DNA from: PUPG01 sp041686485
GTDB lineage: Bacteria > Bacteroidota > Bacteroidia > Bacteroidales > UBA7960
Direction of reading: 5' to 3'
NCBI GenBank assembly: GCA_041686485.1
Contig: JAWLDT010000020.1
Coordinates: 1 to 34,034 of the forward strand
Length of the DNA stretch: 34,034 nt
Shown here piece after piece: positions 1 to 8,600 of this stretch. How positions within the stretch are numbered: the first letter of the stretch is position 1; each line of letters begins with the position of its first letter. The translations under genes and the position numbers were made by a program. Under the pieces are notes generated by a model, which did not search any database, was not told the origin of the DNA, and saw nothing but the letters and a program-made list of their open reading frames with translations.

Positions 1-150
1 CATTTTTCACTTTTTTCTTCTTCCTTCCAGCTTCCAGCTTCGAGCTTCGAGCTATCTTCTTCTTTCTTCCTTCCAGCTTCCAGCTTCGAGCTTCCAGCTT
101 CTTTTACCGTTCACTGTTCACTGTTTACTGTTTACTGTTTACTGTTTACT
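1..150. repeat. composite heptanucleotide repeat tract (copy 1)
   Basis: Seen: two different 7-base units are iterated here. CAGCTTC/GAGCTTC units occur in two runs (about 28-53 and 72-101), followed by TGTTCAC/TGTTTAC units from about 109 to 152. The left edge carries T-rich sequence matching the complement of the GTGAAAAATG units found near 10750. The tract shares the 17-mer at 103-119 with the reverse complement of 10711-10727. No gene is seen in 1-296. Confidence 0.85.
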
Positions 151-152
151 GT

Positions 153-168
153 TCCCGAATAATCGGGA
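153..168. other. TCCCGA/TCGGGA hairpin closing the repeat tract
   Basis: A perfect 6-bp inverted repeat (TCCCGA at 153-158, TCGGGA at 163-168) with an ATAA loop directly follows the heptamer tract. A related but not identical hairpin (ACCCGAAT...ATTCGGGT) ends the second tract at 10839-10857. It has no T-run, so an intrinsic terminator is not favoured. Confidence 0.6.
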
Positions 169-296
169 TATCCGACATGGGCGTATTATGTGAACATAAA
201 CATATGTCCATACGTATAGTCGTTTTCTGCATGTAAAAAATGCTTGAATATCTATTTAATATCAAACAGAATAATTGTAAGAATCTTGTAAATTTT

Positions 297-662
297 ATGA
301 AAACAACCGAAACGATTATCACTTATGCCTTTGCGCTTATATTTCTGGTGTTTGCGTTGAACTATTTTTTCGACTTCATGCCGATGCCCCCGCTGGAAGG
401 GGATGCAGCTACCTACATGATGGTTTTGGGCGCTACCGGTTACATGACAGCGGTTAAATTCCTGGAATTGGCAGTGGCCGTTATGTTATTGGTCAACTTT
501 AAGCGTCCGCTGGCCTGGTTGCTGATTTTGCCTGTGACTACCAACATCCTGATGTATGACGTCTTTGTCGTCGGAATGCCAGCCCTGGGTGTACCTGTTA
601 TGCTGATGAACCTGTTTATGGTGTACAGGCATCGCCGGCAATATGCATGTTTGCTAACTTGA
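297..662 (+). CDS. DoxX-like small integral membrane protein
   Basis: A 121-residue hydrophobic protein with about four membrane segments (roughly residues 7-25, 42-62, 65-85 and 90-110) and short basic loops (FKRP, YRHRRQ at the C-terminus). Length, topology and the GATGYMTAVKFLELAVAVMLL segment resemble the DoxX/DoxD-like superfamily of four-helix membrane proteins, whose substrates are mostly unknown. I start it at the ATG at 297; an in-frame ATG at 240 would add 19 polar residues with no family counterpart. It lies alone between a repeat tract and the TspO-like gene on the same strand. No precise function can be assigned. Confidence 0.75.
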   Translation: MKTTETIITYAFALIFLVFALNYFFDFMPMPPLEGDAATYMMVLGATGYMTAVKFLELAVAVMLLVNFKRPLAWLLILPVTTNILMYDVFVVGMPALGVPVMLMNLFMVYRHRRQYACLLT

Positions 663-724
663 TAAGCTTTGTGTTTGCGATCCCGGGTTGATGGTTTCAC
701 AGAAGACTGTTTATTGGCAGGTTG

Positions 725-755
725 TTGCAAACTTCATAAGATAAGTGTAAATTTA
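725..755 (+). promoter_or_regulatory. possible promoter for the TspO-like gene
   Basis: TTG at 725-727 is 20 bases from TAAATTTA at 748-755, close to the Bacteroidota pattern TTTG-N19-21-TAnnTTTG but with A in the last position. The -7 box is also part of the palindrome GTAAATTTAC (747-756). The match is weak. Confidence 0.3.
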
Positions 756-812
756 CGGTTGTGTGATCCACTTGTGTCCTGATTATGTATGTTGTCACAA
801 AATGCTTTGCTT

Positions 813-1541
813 ATGAAATATATCAACCTGCTGTTTTTTGTTTTGATGGTAGTGACCAATTACCTGGCCAACGCTTTGCCCATCAATGACAAAACAACCG
901 GGGCATTGTCAGCCCAATATCCGAACCTCTTTGTTCCGGCCGGCATCACTTTTTCCATCTGGGGGGTGATTTACCTGTTGCTGGCTGCTTTCGTGGTGCT
1001 TCAGTTCCGGGAGCAAAACAAAGCCATTGTAGATGCCATCGGCTGGGGTTTTGCCATCAGCAGTCTGCTGAATGCGTCCTGGATCCTCGCCTGGCATTAC
1101 GAACGCCTGCCGTTGTCCTTATTGATCATGCTTGGCCTGCTGGCGTCACTCATCTATATTAACCTGCAGTTGCGCGGGTTTGCGCCGGGTATCATACGCG
1201 CAGCCTTCGGCATTTACCTTGGATGGGTTGCCATTGCTACCATCGCCAACGTGACAGCCTTACTGGTTCATTATAACTGGGGCGGATGGGGCTTGTCAGA
1301 TGTCACCTGGGCTATCACGATGATCCTGGCCGGACTTGTGATCACGGCACTGGCATTGTATCAGCTGAAAAATCCTTATCTCGGACTGGCGGTCATCTGG
1401 GCGTTCATCGGCATCTACCTGAACCGGCAGGCGGATTACCCGCCAATCGCCATAACGGCTATGGTTGCCGCGGCTGTCATGGCGGCCATGACCTTATGGT
1501 CGTTCATCAGGCAATTATCCGGTCCTTACCAGGGTAGCTGA
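813..1541 (+). CDS. TspO/MBR-like tryptophan-rich sensory membrane protein
   Basis: A 242-residue polytopic membrane protein (start ATG 813; ATG 789 would add eight residues) with about seven hydrophobic helices. The segment LFVPAGITFSIWGVIYLL near residues 38-55 matches the P-x-W-x-F-x-x-(V/I)W-x-x-(L/I)Y style of TspO/MBR proteins. Conserved tryptophans recur later (LNASWILAWHYERLP; YNWGGWGLSDVTWA). Classic TspO is about 160 residues with five helices; this belongs to the longer bacterial 'tryptophan-rich sensory protein' class. Known TspO proteins bind porphyrins or tetrapyrroles; ligand binding here is inference. It is tandem with the DoxX-like gene, with a 150-bp gap, and converges on the helicase gene 19 bp away. 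Confidence 0.7.
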   Translation: MKYINLLFFVLMVVTNYLANALPINDKTTGALSAQYPNLFVPAGITFSIWGVIYLLLAAFVVLQFREQNKAIVDAIGWGFAISSLLNASWILAWHYERLPLSLLIMLGLLASLIYINLQLRGFAPGIIRAAFGIYLGWVAIATIANVTALLVHYNWGGWGLSDVTWAITMILAGLVITALALYQLKNPYLGLAVIWAFIGIYLNRQADYPPIAITAMVAAAVMAAMTLWSFIRQLSGPYQGS

Positions 1542-1560
1542 TCCGATAATTTTTGGGCTA

Positions 1561-3261
1561 TCAGGCGACGGCACGCCTTTTCTTACCACGTGGTCCTTTG
1601 TGACGGTCACGGAAATCGTTGCCGCTGAAATCTTCGTTTTCTTCCGCTTCGATGCGCACGCCCCGGTATGTTGCGTTGTTCAACGTGCCAATGATCTTAT
1701 TGGCCATCCGGCTTTCGACTTCCACGGCGGTGGTGCGTTTGAATATCTCGATCTGTCCGATCTCAACATTGCGGGCTCCGGGAACACCGGCACAAAGCTG
1801 GATAATCTCCCGCTTGGTAACATTTTTCCCTTTTCCGAGGTTAAACAGTACGCGCGACATGGGGCGGCCATTGCTTGTCCGGCGTTTCTTGTCGCCTTTC
1901 GAAGCTCCATTGGATGGACGTTCTGGTGCTTTTTTGTCGCGTACATTCAGGTCGGGTGCATCTTTATAATAGTCGAGGAAACGGTTAAATTCCAGGGAAA
2001 CAAAGCGTTTGATAAGTTCTTCTTTCGAAAGATCACCCAGGGTGTTGTATACGTCTTCCATGAGCGGCTCAATGTCGTGATGCGAAATCGCTGTTTCCTG
2101 CATACGTCCGGCCATGCTCAGGAGCTGACGCTGACAGATCTCCTTGCCATTGGGTACCGGCATGTAGGCGATCTTTTTCTGCAACATTTTTTCGATCTGC
2201 GCGATGCGCCCTTTCTCTTTCGTGTTGATGATTGAGACGGCCAGGCCTTCTTTCCCGGCACGGCCTGTCCTGCCGGAGCGATGTGTATACGCCTCGTTGT
2301 CGTCAGGAAGGTTGTAGTTGATCACATGGGAAAGGTTATTTACGTCGAGTCCGCGAGCGGCTACATCGGTGGCGACCAGCACGTTCAGGTTGTTGCTGCG
2401 GAACTTCTTCATTACGCTGTCACGCTGGGCCTGCGACAGGTCGCCGTGCAGGGCTTCCGCGTTATAACCGTCATTCATGAGGTTGGCAGCTACTTCCTTG
2501 GTTTCATGCCGTGTCCGGCAAAATATCAGTCCGTAAATGGCCGGGTCGCTGTCTACAATACGCTTGAGTGCTGCGTAGCGATCACGGGCATGTACCATGT
2601 GGTAGATGTGGCTCACATTTTCGGCACCGGCATTCTTCTTTCCAACGGTGATCTCCAGCGGGTTTCGCATATAGTTTTTGGTGATCGCGGCAATCCCTGG
2701 CGACATGGTGGCCGAAAACAAGAGGGTGTTTTTCTCATCCGGTGTTTTGTCCAGGATGGCGTCCACATCTTCGCGAAATCCCATTTTCAGCATTTCATCG
2801 GCCTCATCGAGCACCAATGTCTGGATTTCCGACAGGTCAATGCGCTTGCGACGCACCAGGTCATGGATGCGCCCCGGCGTAGCCACCACCACATGGGCAC
2901 CACGCTTTAACGACGCGATCTGATCCTGGATGGACGCACCGCCGTAAACGGAAACAATGCGTAGATCATTCATATAACGACTAAAATCCTCGAGGTCGCG
3001 GGTAATTTGTAAACATAACTCCCGGGTGGGACTTAAAATAAGGAGCTGCGGATGTTGGTCCGCCAGGGTGATATTTTCCAGGGCTGGTAAGCCAAAAGCA
3101 GCTGTTTTGCCGGTTCCGGTCTGTGCCAGACCAATAATGTCACGTTTTTCTTCCAGTAGTACAGGGATCACTTCACCCTGTATCGGGGTGGTTTCTTTGA
3201 AGCCAAGGGCATCAAGCCCCCTGAGGACTTCCTTGGAAAGCCCCATTTCTGTAAATAGCAT
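1561..3261 (-). CDS. DEAD-box ATP-dependent RNA helicase with DbpA-type RNA-binding domain
   Basis: A 566-residue helicase that unwinds RNA duplexes, typically in ribosome assembly or cold adaptation. All core motifs are present: Q motif around F21-Q28, Walker A AQTGTGKT (46-53), PTREL (78-82), TPGR (128-131), DEAD (152-155), SAT (183-185), ARGLD (302-306) and HRSGRTGR (327-334). After a charged linker (about 435-467), residues 468-540 resemble the DbpA/CsdA RNA-binding domain, and a basic tail ends the protein. This architecture is DeaD/CsdA-like. I start at ATG 3261, which places the Q motif at the usual distance; an in-frame GTG at 3303 would add 14 residues. A strong TACCTTTGC promoter box at 3554-3562 implies a leader of roughly 280 nt, described separately. 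Confidence 0.93.
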   Translation of the reverse strand: MLFTEMGLSKEVLRGLDALGFKETTPIQGEVIPVLLEEKRDIIGLAQTGTGKTAAFGLPALENITLADQHPQLLILSPTRELCLQITRDLEDFSRYMNDLRIVSVYGGASIQDQIASLKRGAHVVVATPGRIHDLVRRKRIDLSEIQTLVLDEADEMLKMGFREDVDAILDKTPDEKNTLLFSATMSPGIAAITKNYMRNPLEITVGKKNAGAENVSHIYHMVHARDRYAALKRIVDSDPAIYGLIFCRTRHETKEVAANLMNDGYNAEALHGDLSQAQRDSVMKKFRSNNLNVLVATDVAARGLDVNNLSHVINYNLPDDNEAYTHRSGRTGRAGKEGLAVSIINTKEKGRIAQIEKMLQKKIAYMPVPNGKEICQRQLLSMAGRMQETAISHHDIEPLMEDVYNTLGDLSKEELIKRFVSLEFNRFLDYYKDAPDLNVRDKKAPERPSNGASKGDKKRRTSNGRPMSRVLFNLGKGKNVTKREIIQLCAGVPGARNVEIGQIEIFKRTTAVEVESRMANKIIGTLNNATYRGVRIEAEENEDFSGNDFRDRHKGPRGKKRRAVA

Positions 3262-3318
3262 AGTAAATTTGTTCGTTGTCTGCCCAATCGTATAGCTGGA
3301 CACCTGTTAATAATAAAT

Positions 3319-3442
3319 TGAACCCCATTGGTCATCCGGTATTCTGTTCCAACGCCAAAGCCCTTTTCTTTTCAGGCTTTTGATAGTTAATCAGGAAGCG
3401 CTGATGACCAGTTTGGGTTTAACAGAATGCCAGTATAAACCC
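3319..3442 (-). promoter_or_regulatory. structured leader RNA of the helicase mRNA, competing helices
   Basis: Seen: TGGTCATC (3329-3336) can pair with GATGACCA (3403-3410), extended by AACCC (3321-3325) against GGGTT (3415-3419). GGTATTCTGTT (3338-3348) can pair over 11 positions with AACAGAATGCC (3421-3431). Those two helices are interleaved, not nested. GGGTTT (3415-3420) can also pair with AAACCC (3437-3442), and AAAGCC (3357-3362) with GGCTTT (3375-3380). The set can form a pseudoknot or two alternative folds. The region is transcribed if the promoter at 3554-3562 is real. A regulatory role, for example autocontrol by the helicase, is inference. Confidence 0.45.
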
Positions 3443-3553
3443 CTTTGAGCAAAGACAGCAGGAAATGCAGTCTTTCGTGTTTACCCGGTAAAAAACAGTG
3501 TGAATTGTTCTGATATTGGCGGGATCGTTGCAGTACATTCTCTTAAAACCGGT

Positions 3554-3562
3554 GCAAAGGTA
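3554..3562 (-). promoter_or_regulatory. Bacteroidota -7 promoter box for the helicase
   Basis: The minus strand reads TACCTTTGC, an exact match to the TAnnTTTG box of the Bacteroidota primary sigma factor. No clear -33 TTTG is visible at the expected distance. Transcription would begin near 3547-3549, about 285 nt upstream of the chosen helicase start. Confidence 0.6.
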
Positions 3563-3671
3563 CGCTTTTTTTCCTTCGGATAGCATTTATTATTGTTATT
3601 TGATAACAAAGATGTCCTTTGGCTGGAATAATGCACGTTATACGATGAAAAATTTTTTTTTTTGAACTTTT

Positions 3672-3703
3672 TTTGTTTTTATTGGTTTTTACCATTATCT
3701 TTA
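3672..3703 (+). promoter_or_regulatory. possible promoter for the envelope cluster
   Basis: TTTG at 3672-3675 is separated by 20 bases from TATCTTTA at 3696-3703, matching TTTG-N19-21-TAnnTTTG except for the last base. It lies within a T-rich stretch (3645-3690) and would give a leader of about 205 nt to the start at 3916. The 3262-3915 gap otherwise holds the helicase leader and its promoter; the palindrome GTTATttgATAAC (3595-3607) lies between the divergent promoters. Confidence 0.4.
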
Positions 3704-3915
3704 TCAAGTCTAAATAAAAATAACATCAGGCTTTTTGCTGGCTTTTCTTGTAGAAGCCATTTTTTAGAAGGACAAGTTAAACCAATGATTAAAACAGATA
3801 AATATCTATTGTTTTATTATTTCTATGAATTTCCTAATTAAGATACACACAACTCAAATTGCCATTTTGCGAAAAGGAATGTGTTTCCTTCGGTTTGCAG
3901 CTTAGCTATTCGTCT

Positions 3916-5619
3916 ATGAAAATAAGAAAATCCATGTACAGGCACTTCCTATTGTGCGTTTTTTGTCTGCTTCCTGTTTTGTCCCTGGCATCCAGCCCTT
4001 TTGGTATAGACGGGAGCTTCGGAATTTATTACGACATGTATAATTATTCCGTTACACAGTATGAGACATTCAGGCCACGACACCCGTCTGATCTCGGTCG
4101 GTTTAATGCCAATGCCACCATCACCGTCGGCGAGTACTTCAGTATGCCCTTCGGGATCAATATTTCCAACCAGAGCAGGTCTTATTATCTGCCATCACTG
4201 CCCGAAGAACGGTTTATTGATTATGTTCAGAATCCACGCAACAATATTCATTTTTCCCCTTCCTATAAATGGGCACAGGGCTTTTTTGGAACACAGTCAC
4301 CGGCGTTCTCGGAACTGACAACCGGGGATATGCCCATTTTTGGCGCAGGTATCGAAATCAACCCGGGTAAGTTTCTTTTCTCGGCTCATTATGGAAAGTC
4401 GCAACTGGCAGTCAATGCCAATCCTGCCGAAAATATAGCCGGTGCCTGGGAGCAGCGCATCCTGGCTTCCCGGATCGGTATAGGCCGTCAGGACGGCACG
4501 ATGTTTACCCTGCAGGTTGTTCATCGTCAGGATGATATATCTTCAATCGATGCATCCCCTGGTGGCCTGTTTCCGCATGAAGGGTTAACGGTTTCCCCGC
4601 TTCTGCAGATCCAGCTATCTGAAAATGTCCAGTTTACAACCGAGACGGCGGGTTCCGTGTACACCCATAACCTTAACGGTCCGCCATTGCCTTATGAGAA
4701 TGTTGTGACGGAGAACGCCGAAAACCTTCTTTCGGTAAACGGTTCCACGAACACCGATTTTTCAAATATTACATCCCTGGAATGGCAGTCGGACCGTGCC
4801 GGCCTTGGCGCAGAAGTGCGCTATATCGGACCCGGCTTTGAGGCTGCCGGCTATCGTACCATGGAACGCGATCTCATTGATTATAACCTGAATACCAACC
4901 TTCAGTTCCTTGACAATAAGATCATGTTGAACGGGACCGCCGGGATTCGCGAAAACAACCTCCAGAATACCACGGCTGAATCTACCCGGCGTTTCATCGC
5001 CAATGCAAACCTTTTTGCCCAGGTAAGCGAAATCCTCAGTATAAATACCAATTACGCCAACTTTGGCTTTCGTAACAACGTCGTTTTTGATACACTCCGC
5101 GTGGAGATGATCCAAAATAATGTCTCTGTATCCCCTTCACTACAATTTAACCGTGATGAGCTAAACCACATCATCAATGTTACAGCCGGAATGCAGCTCT
5201 TTGATGAATATAATGTTTTTTCCGGGGATTTCGTGACTACGCAGTCATCAAGCATTAACCTGAACTATAATATAGTTTTTAATAACATCCCTCTGAACAC
5301 CGGACTAATGGGCATGTACCTGAGCAACGAAACCCCGGTGATGGATATGACCCTCTATCATGTGGGGATCAATGCCCGCTACAGCTTTTTGGATGAACGG
5401 CTCAGACCCTCGGTGATGCTGGCCCATTCGGGTATCAGCAGGGGAGCGTTCACTACCGACTACCGTTGGCGCCTCAACGTCAAAACCGATTTTGAGGTGC
5501 GAAAAAATATGGATGTCCGTTTTGGCTATACATTTTCGGATTACCGGTATGGCTCGGCCCGTCCAGGTGCAAAAACCCGTGAACATCGCCTGCAACTTTC
5601 AGTTGTACAACAATTTTGA
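3916..5619 (+). CDS. putative outer-membrane beta-barrel protein
   Basis: About 567 residues. The chosen ATG (3916) gives a basic n-region (MKIRKSMYRH), a hydrophobic core and a cleavage site near SLASS, i.e. a Sec signal peptide; ATG 3859 would put 19 polar residues in front of it. The mature chain alternates short amphipathic strands with Asn/Asp/Gly-rich turns throughout (LNGTAGIRENNLQN, INLNYNIVFNN, VRFGYTFSDYRYG) and ends in LSVVQQF, a C-terminal aromatic typical of barrel proteins recognised by BamA. No named family is recognised. It is 67 bp upstream of the TANFOR-like gene and probably co-transcribed. A role as anchor or pore for the next two products is inference. Confidence 0.65.
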   Translation: MKIRKSMYRHFLLCVFCLLPVLSLASSPFGIDGSFGIYYDMYNYSVTQYETFRPRHPSDLGRFNANATITVGEYFSMPFGINISNQSRSYYLPSLPEERFIDYVQNPRNNIHFSPSYKWAQGFFGTQSPAFSELTTGDMPIFGAGIEINPGKFLFSAHYGKSQLAVNANPAENIAGAWEQRILASRIGIGRQDGTMFTLQVVHRQDDISSIDASPGGLFPHEGLTVSPLLQIQLSENVQFTTETAGSVYTHNLNGPPLPYENVVTENAENLLSVNGSTNTDFSNITSLEWQSDRAGLGAEVRYIGPGFEAAGYRTMERDLIDYNLNTNLQFLDNKIMLNGTAGIRENNLQNTTAESTRRFIANANLFAQVSEILSINTNYANFGFRNNVVFDTLRVEMIQNNVSVSPSLQFNRDELNHIINVTAGMQLFDEYNVFSGDFVTTQSSSINLNYNIVFNNIPLNTGLMGMYLSNETPVMDMTLYHVGINARYSFLDERLRPSVMLAHSGISRGAFTTDYRWRLNVKTDFEVRKNMDVRFGYTFSDYRYGSARPGAKTREHRLQLSVVQQF

Positions 5620-5686
5620 TAATTACATATCTGTAACCCACATCCACAAAAATCTGAAAAACAGCTAACAACGAAAATATATACAG

Positions 5687-8600
5687 ATGAAAACAATCCA
5701 TTACCTGCTACTCATGTTTTTTCTGGGGATGGCAACGCAAGCTTCTTCCCAGGTTCAGATCAACCTCAATGTGGATGCCAACCCTTCGCCACGTATTTCC
5801 GACTGGGTGGAGCGGGATGAGCTGGCTATCCTTACGGTAACCAATACAAGCCCGGAGATGGAGGGCATGTCATATCGTATCCAAATGCGGTTGCTCCTTG
5901 ACGGTAACCTGGTTGCCGAAACCCATTTGCCTTCCGTGCCATCTCGTTCATTGCTGCTGGGCACGGATGTCTTCCTGGCTGATGAAGTGATACCTTATCA
6001 GGCAGTCCGTCTATATGGCAATCATGAGAACACGGTTATGCAGACAGGTATGCTGCCTGCGGGCCACTACACCTTTTGTGTGTCGCTGTTGGATATGAAT
6101 AACAATGTGATATCTACCCCGCAGGAGGTATGCCGGAACATGTTTATTACAAGCTACCAGCCTCCCGAACTGATATCCCCGGTTCGTAATACGGAGATTA
6201 ATGCCATGGACCTGATGGCAACACAGTTTGTATGGAGTCCGATGACCCCCAGTCCGCCGGTTCAGGATGGATTAAAATATGTGATGGTGATCACGGAGGT
6301 GCAGCCCGGACAAAGTCCTTCCCAGGCATTTTTTGTGAACTACCCGCTTGTCGAGGAGGAGGTATTTGGTGCTACCCGTATGATCTGGCCACCTGATATT
6401 GATGTCCCCGATAAAGAGACACAGCTGGTCTGGGGCGTTAAGGCTGTTACCCTGGATGATGAGCCTTACCTGGCCGACAATGCCGGTTTTTCCAATGTAA
6501 GTGCTTTTACTGTTATCCCGGATGATTTTACCCCCAAGACCGGCGAAGAGGGGGAAGAGGACCCTCCGGAGGAAGGAGAGGAAGAAGAGGGTGAAGAAGA
6601 AGAAGAGGAGGAAGAAGAACCTGATCCCGGAGAGGGCACCCTGGCCGCAACAGATACGATATATGCCGGCGACAACGGTGAATTTATGGTCATCGCATCC
6701 AATATCGCGGAAGCGAATGGTACCTTTTCCGGAGATGGGCGGGTGTTTATCGACTGGCTTAATGCCAGCGTGAAAGTGGCTTTTGACAGCATCACGGTTG
6801 ATGATGATAACCTGCTTGTTACAGGTGTCATCAATTCCGTAACAGACGATAATGCTCCGGTGTACCCGCTCCAATGGGCCACACAGGGAGCAGCCAATAT
6901 GGCGTTTACCCATTCGGAAGCAGATGTAGTATCGGCCTGGGTGGATAACACGCCCGGGCAGCTGTTGCCCTATATGAATCCCACGGAGGTCATTCAGCCT
7001 GTGAAAATGCCACTGGGCTTTAACTGGACCGCGGGCAGTCAGGTGGCCATCACAGAAATGGTCTTTCGTGCAGATAAGTCGGAGTTTAATGCCGTAAGCG
7101 CCCTTGCCTTGCCCTACGATATGGGCACGCAACGTCTGGGCTTCCTGGCACGCAACATCGAATTCCATCCCACCGGGATAAGCATGCCGATGGAAAGGCT
7201 GGAGCTCGTTGAGGATTTCAGTATCGGCAACGTGAACAACCAGATGGTGTTTCAGTTTAATCAGCCGGACAACAACAACCTGGGCTGCTATATTGAATGG
7301 GATGATGAAGGATTTTCCGAATTTGGCATTCAGCTCTCGGTATTGTTTACGCGCGACTGGCTGTTGCCATCACCCGACAACGACCCTGGTGCGAAGGTGT
7401 CGGCCAGTTTGTCTGCCCAGGGGCCTTCATGGGATGAGCTGATTATCGGCGGCACCCTGGAGCGCGCTGAGATCGTGGGTACCAACGGCATGACCATATT
7501 GGCCGACAGTATCTATTACGATTTTTCGGAGGTGCTCAATCCGCCCGGGATTGTGTTCCCGGAAAATTATCCGGGTGATACCACCGAACTGTTTCGTGGC
7601 TTTTATATGAGTGCTTTTGAGATGGAGATGCCCGAGGGGTGGAAGCTTCATTCAGGCGGACCACCCAAGGTGGCAGCGTATAACATGATCATTAACGATA
7701 CCGGGCTGACCATGTACGCCGAGGCTACCAATATCGTGCAGTTTCCTGATGCTGAAGTGGCTGACCTGATTGCCAGTATAGATACGGTGAATGTGGAGAT
7801 GGTGGCCGGGTCTCTCGTGGAGGCAGGTGTTAAGGGGCAGATCGGCTTGCCGGCCAGCAAGAAAGACTCTATACCCGACCCGCTGGCCTATGTGGCACTG
7901 TTTAATAACCCACAGGCACCCGGTGATCCTGTGAACTTTCAACTGACGATTTCACCCACGGGACCCATTCCCGCACACATGCTTAAAGGAGACCTTGTAC
8001 TGGCTGAGACTTCCAACATTGTGGCCTACTTTGATGAGAACAAAAACACCTTTGACATTGACCTGAATGGTACATTTAACTGGGCTTCCGTTGACCTTGG
8101 TCCCGTGAAGGATATCGAGCTCGGACTTGATTTTCAGGGATTGGGTATGCTCTATGACTCCTCCCAGAGTAATGGTTTTAGCTTCCAGATCGGCAGCTGG
8201 GCCTTTGCCAGCGAGCAGAAGCTATTGGCCAACTTCCCTGTAACCATCGATAACATAGATTTTACAAGTATGACGCCACAGCAGAACCAATGGATACGGG
8301 GCGAGATTGGGTTTGACGTCATTTTCAACCTCTCGGAAGACATTGGGGGCATGACCAGCCTGGGCGTTGAGATGGCATTCCTGGATAATGTGCCGGACCA
8401 AAAATTTTATCCCGATTATCTGGGGACAAGGCTGGACTCCATTGCTGTGCAGGCCAATATGTCTTCGGTAAGTATTGAGGGCGCAATTGGTTTCCGGAAT
8501 GAAGACCCGGTGTTTGGGAACGGCTTCATCGGCACCATCAGTGCGGACTTTAAGCCAGCCGGCATACAGGCTTCTGCGTTGGCAGAATTTGGAAATACAA

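Noticed and set aside
6272..7168. 298-codon frame antisense to the TANFOR-like gene
   Set aside because: Composition is that of a shadow frame (the acidic GAA/GAG run is read as a Phe/Leu run), while the plus-strand gene has a signal peptide and coherent domains.
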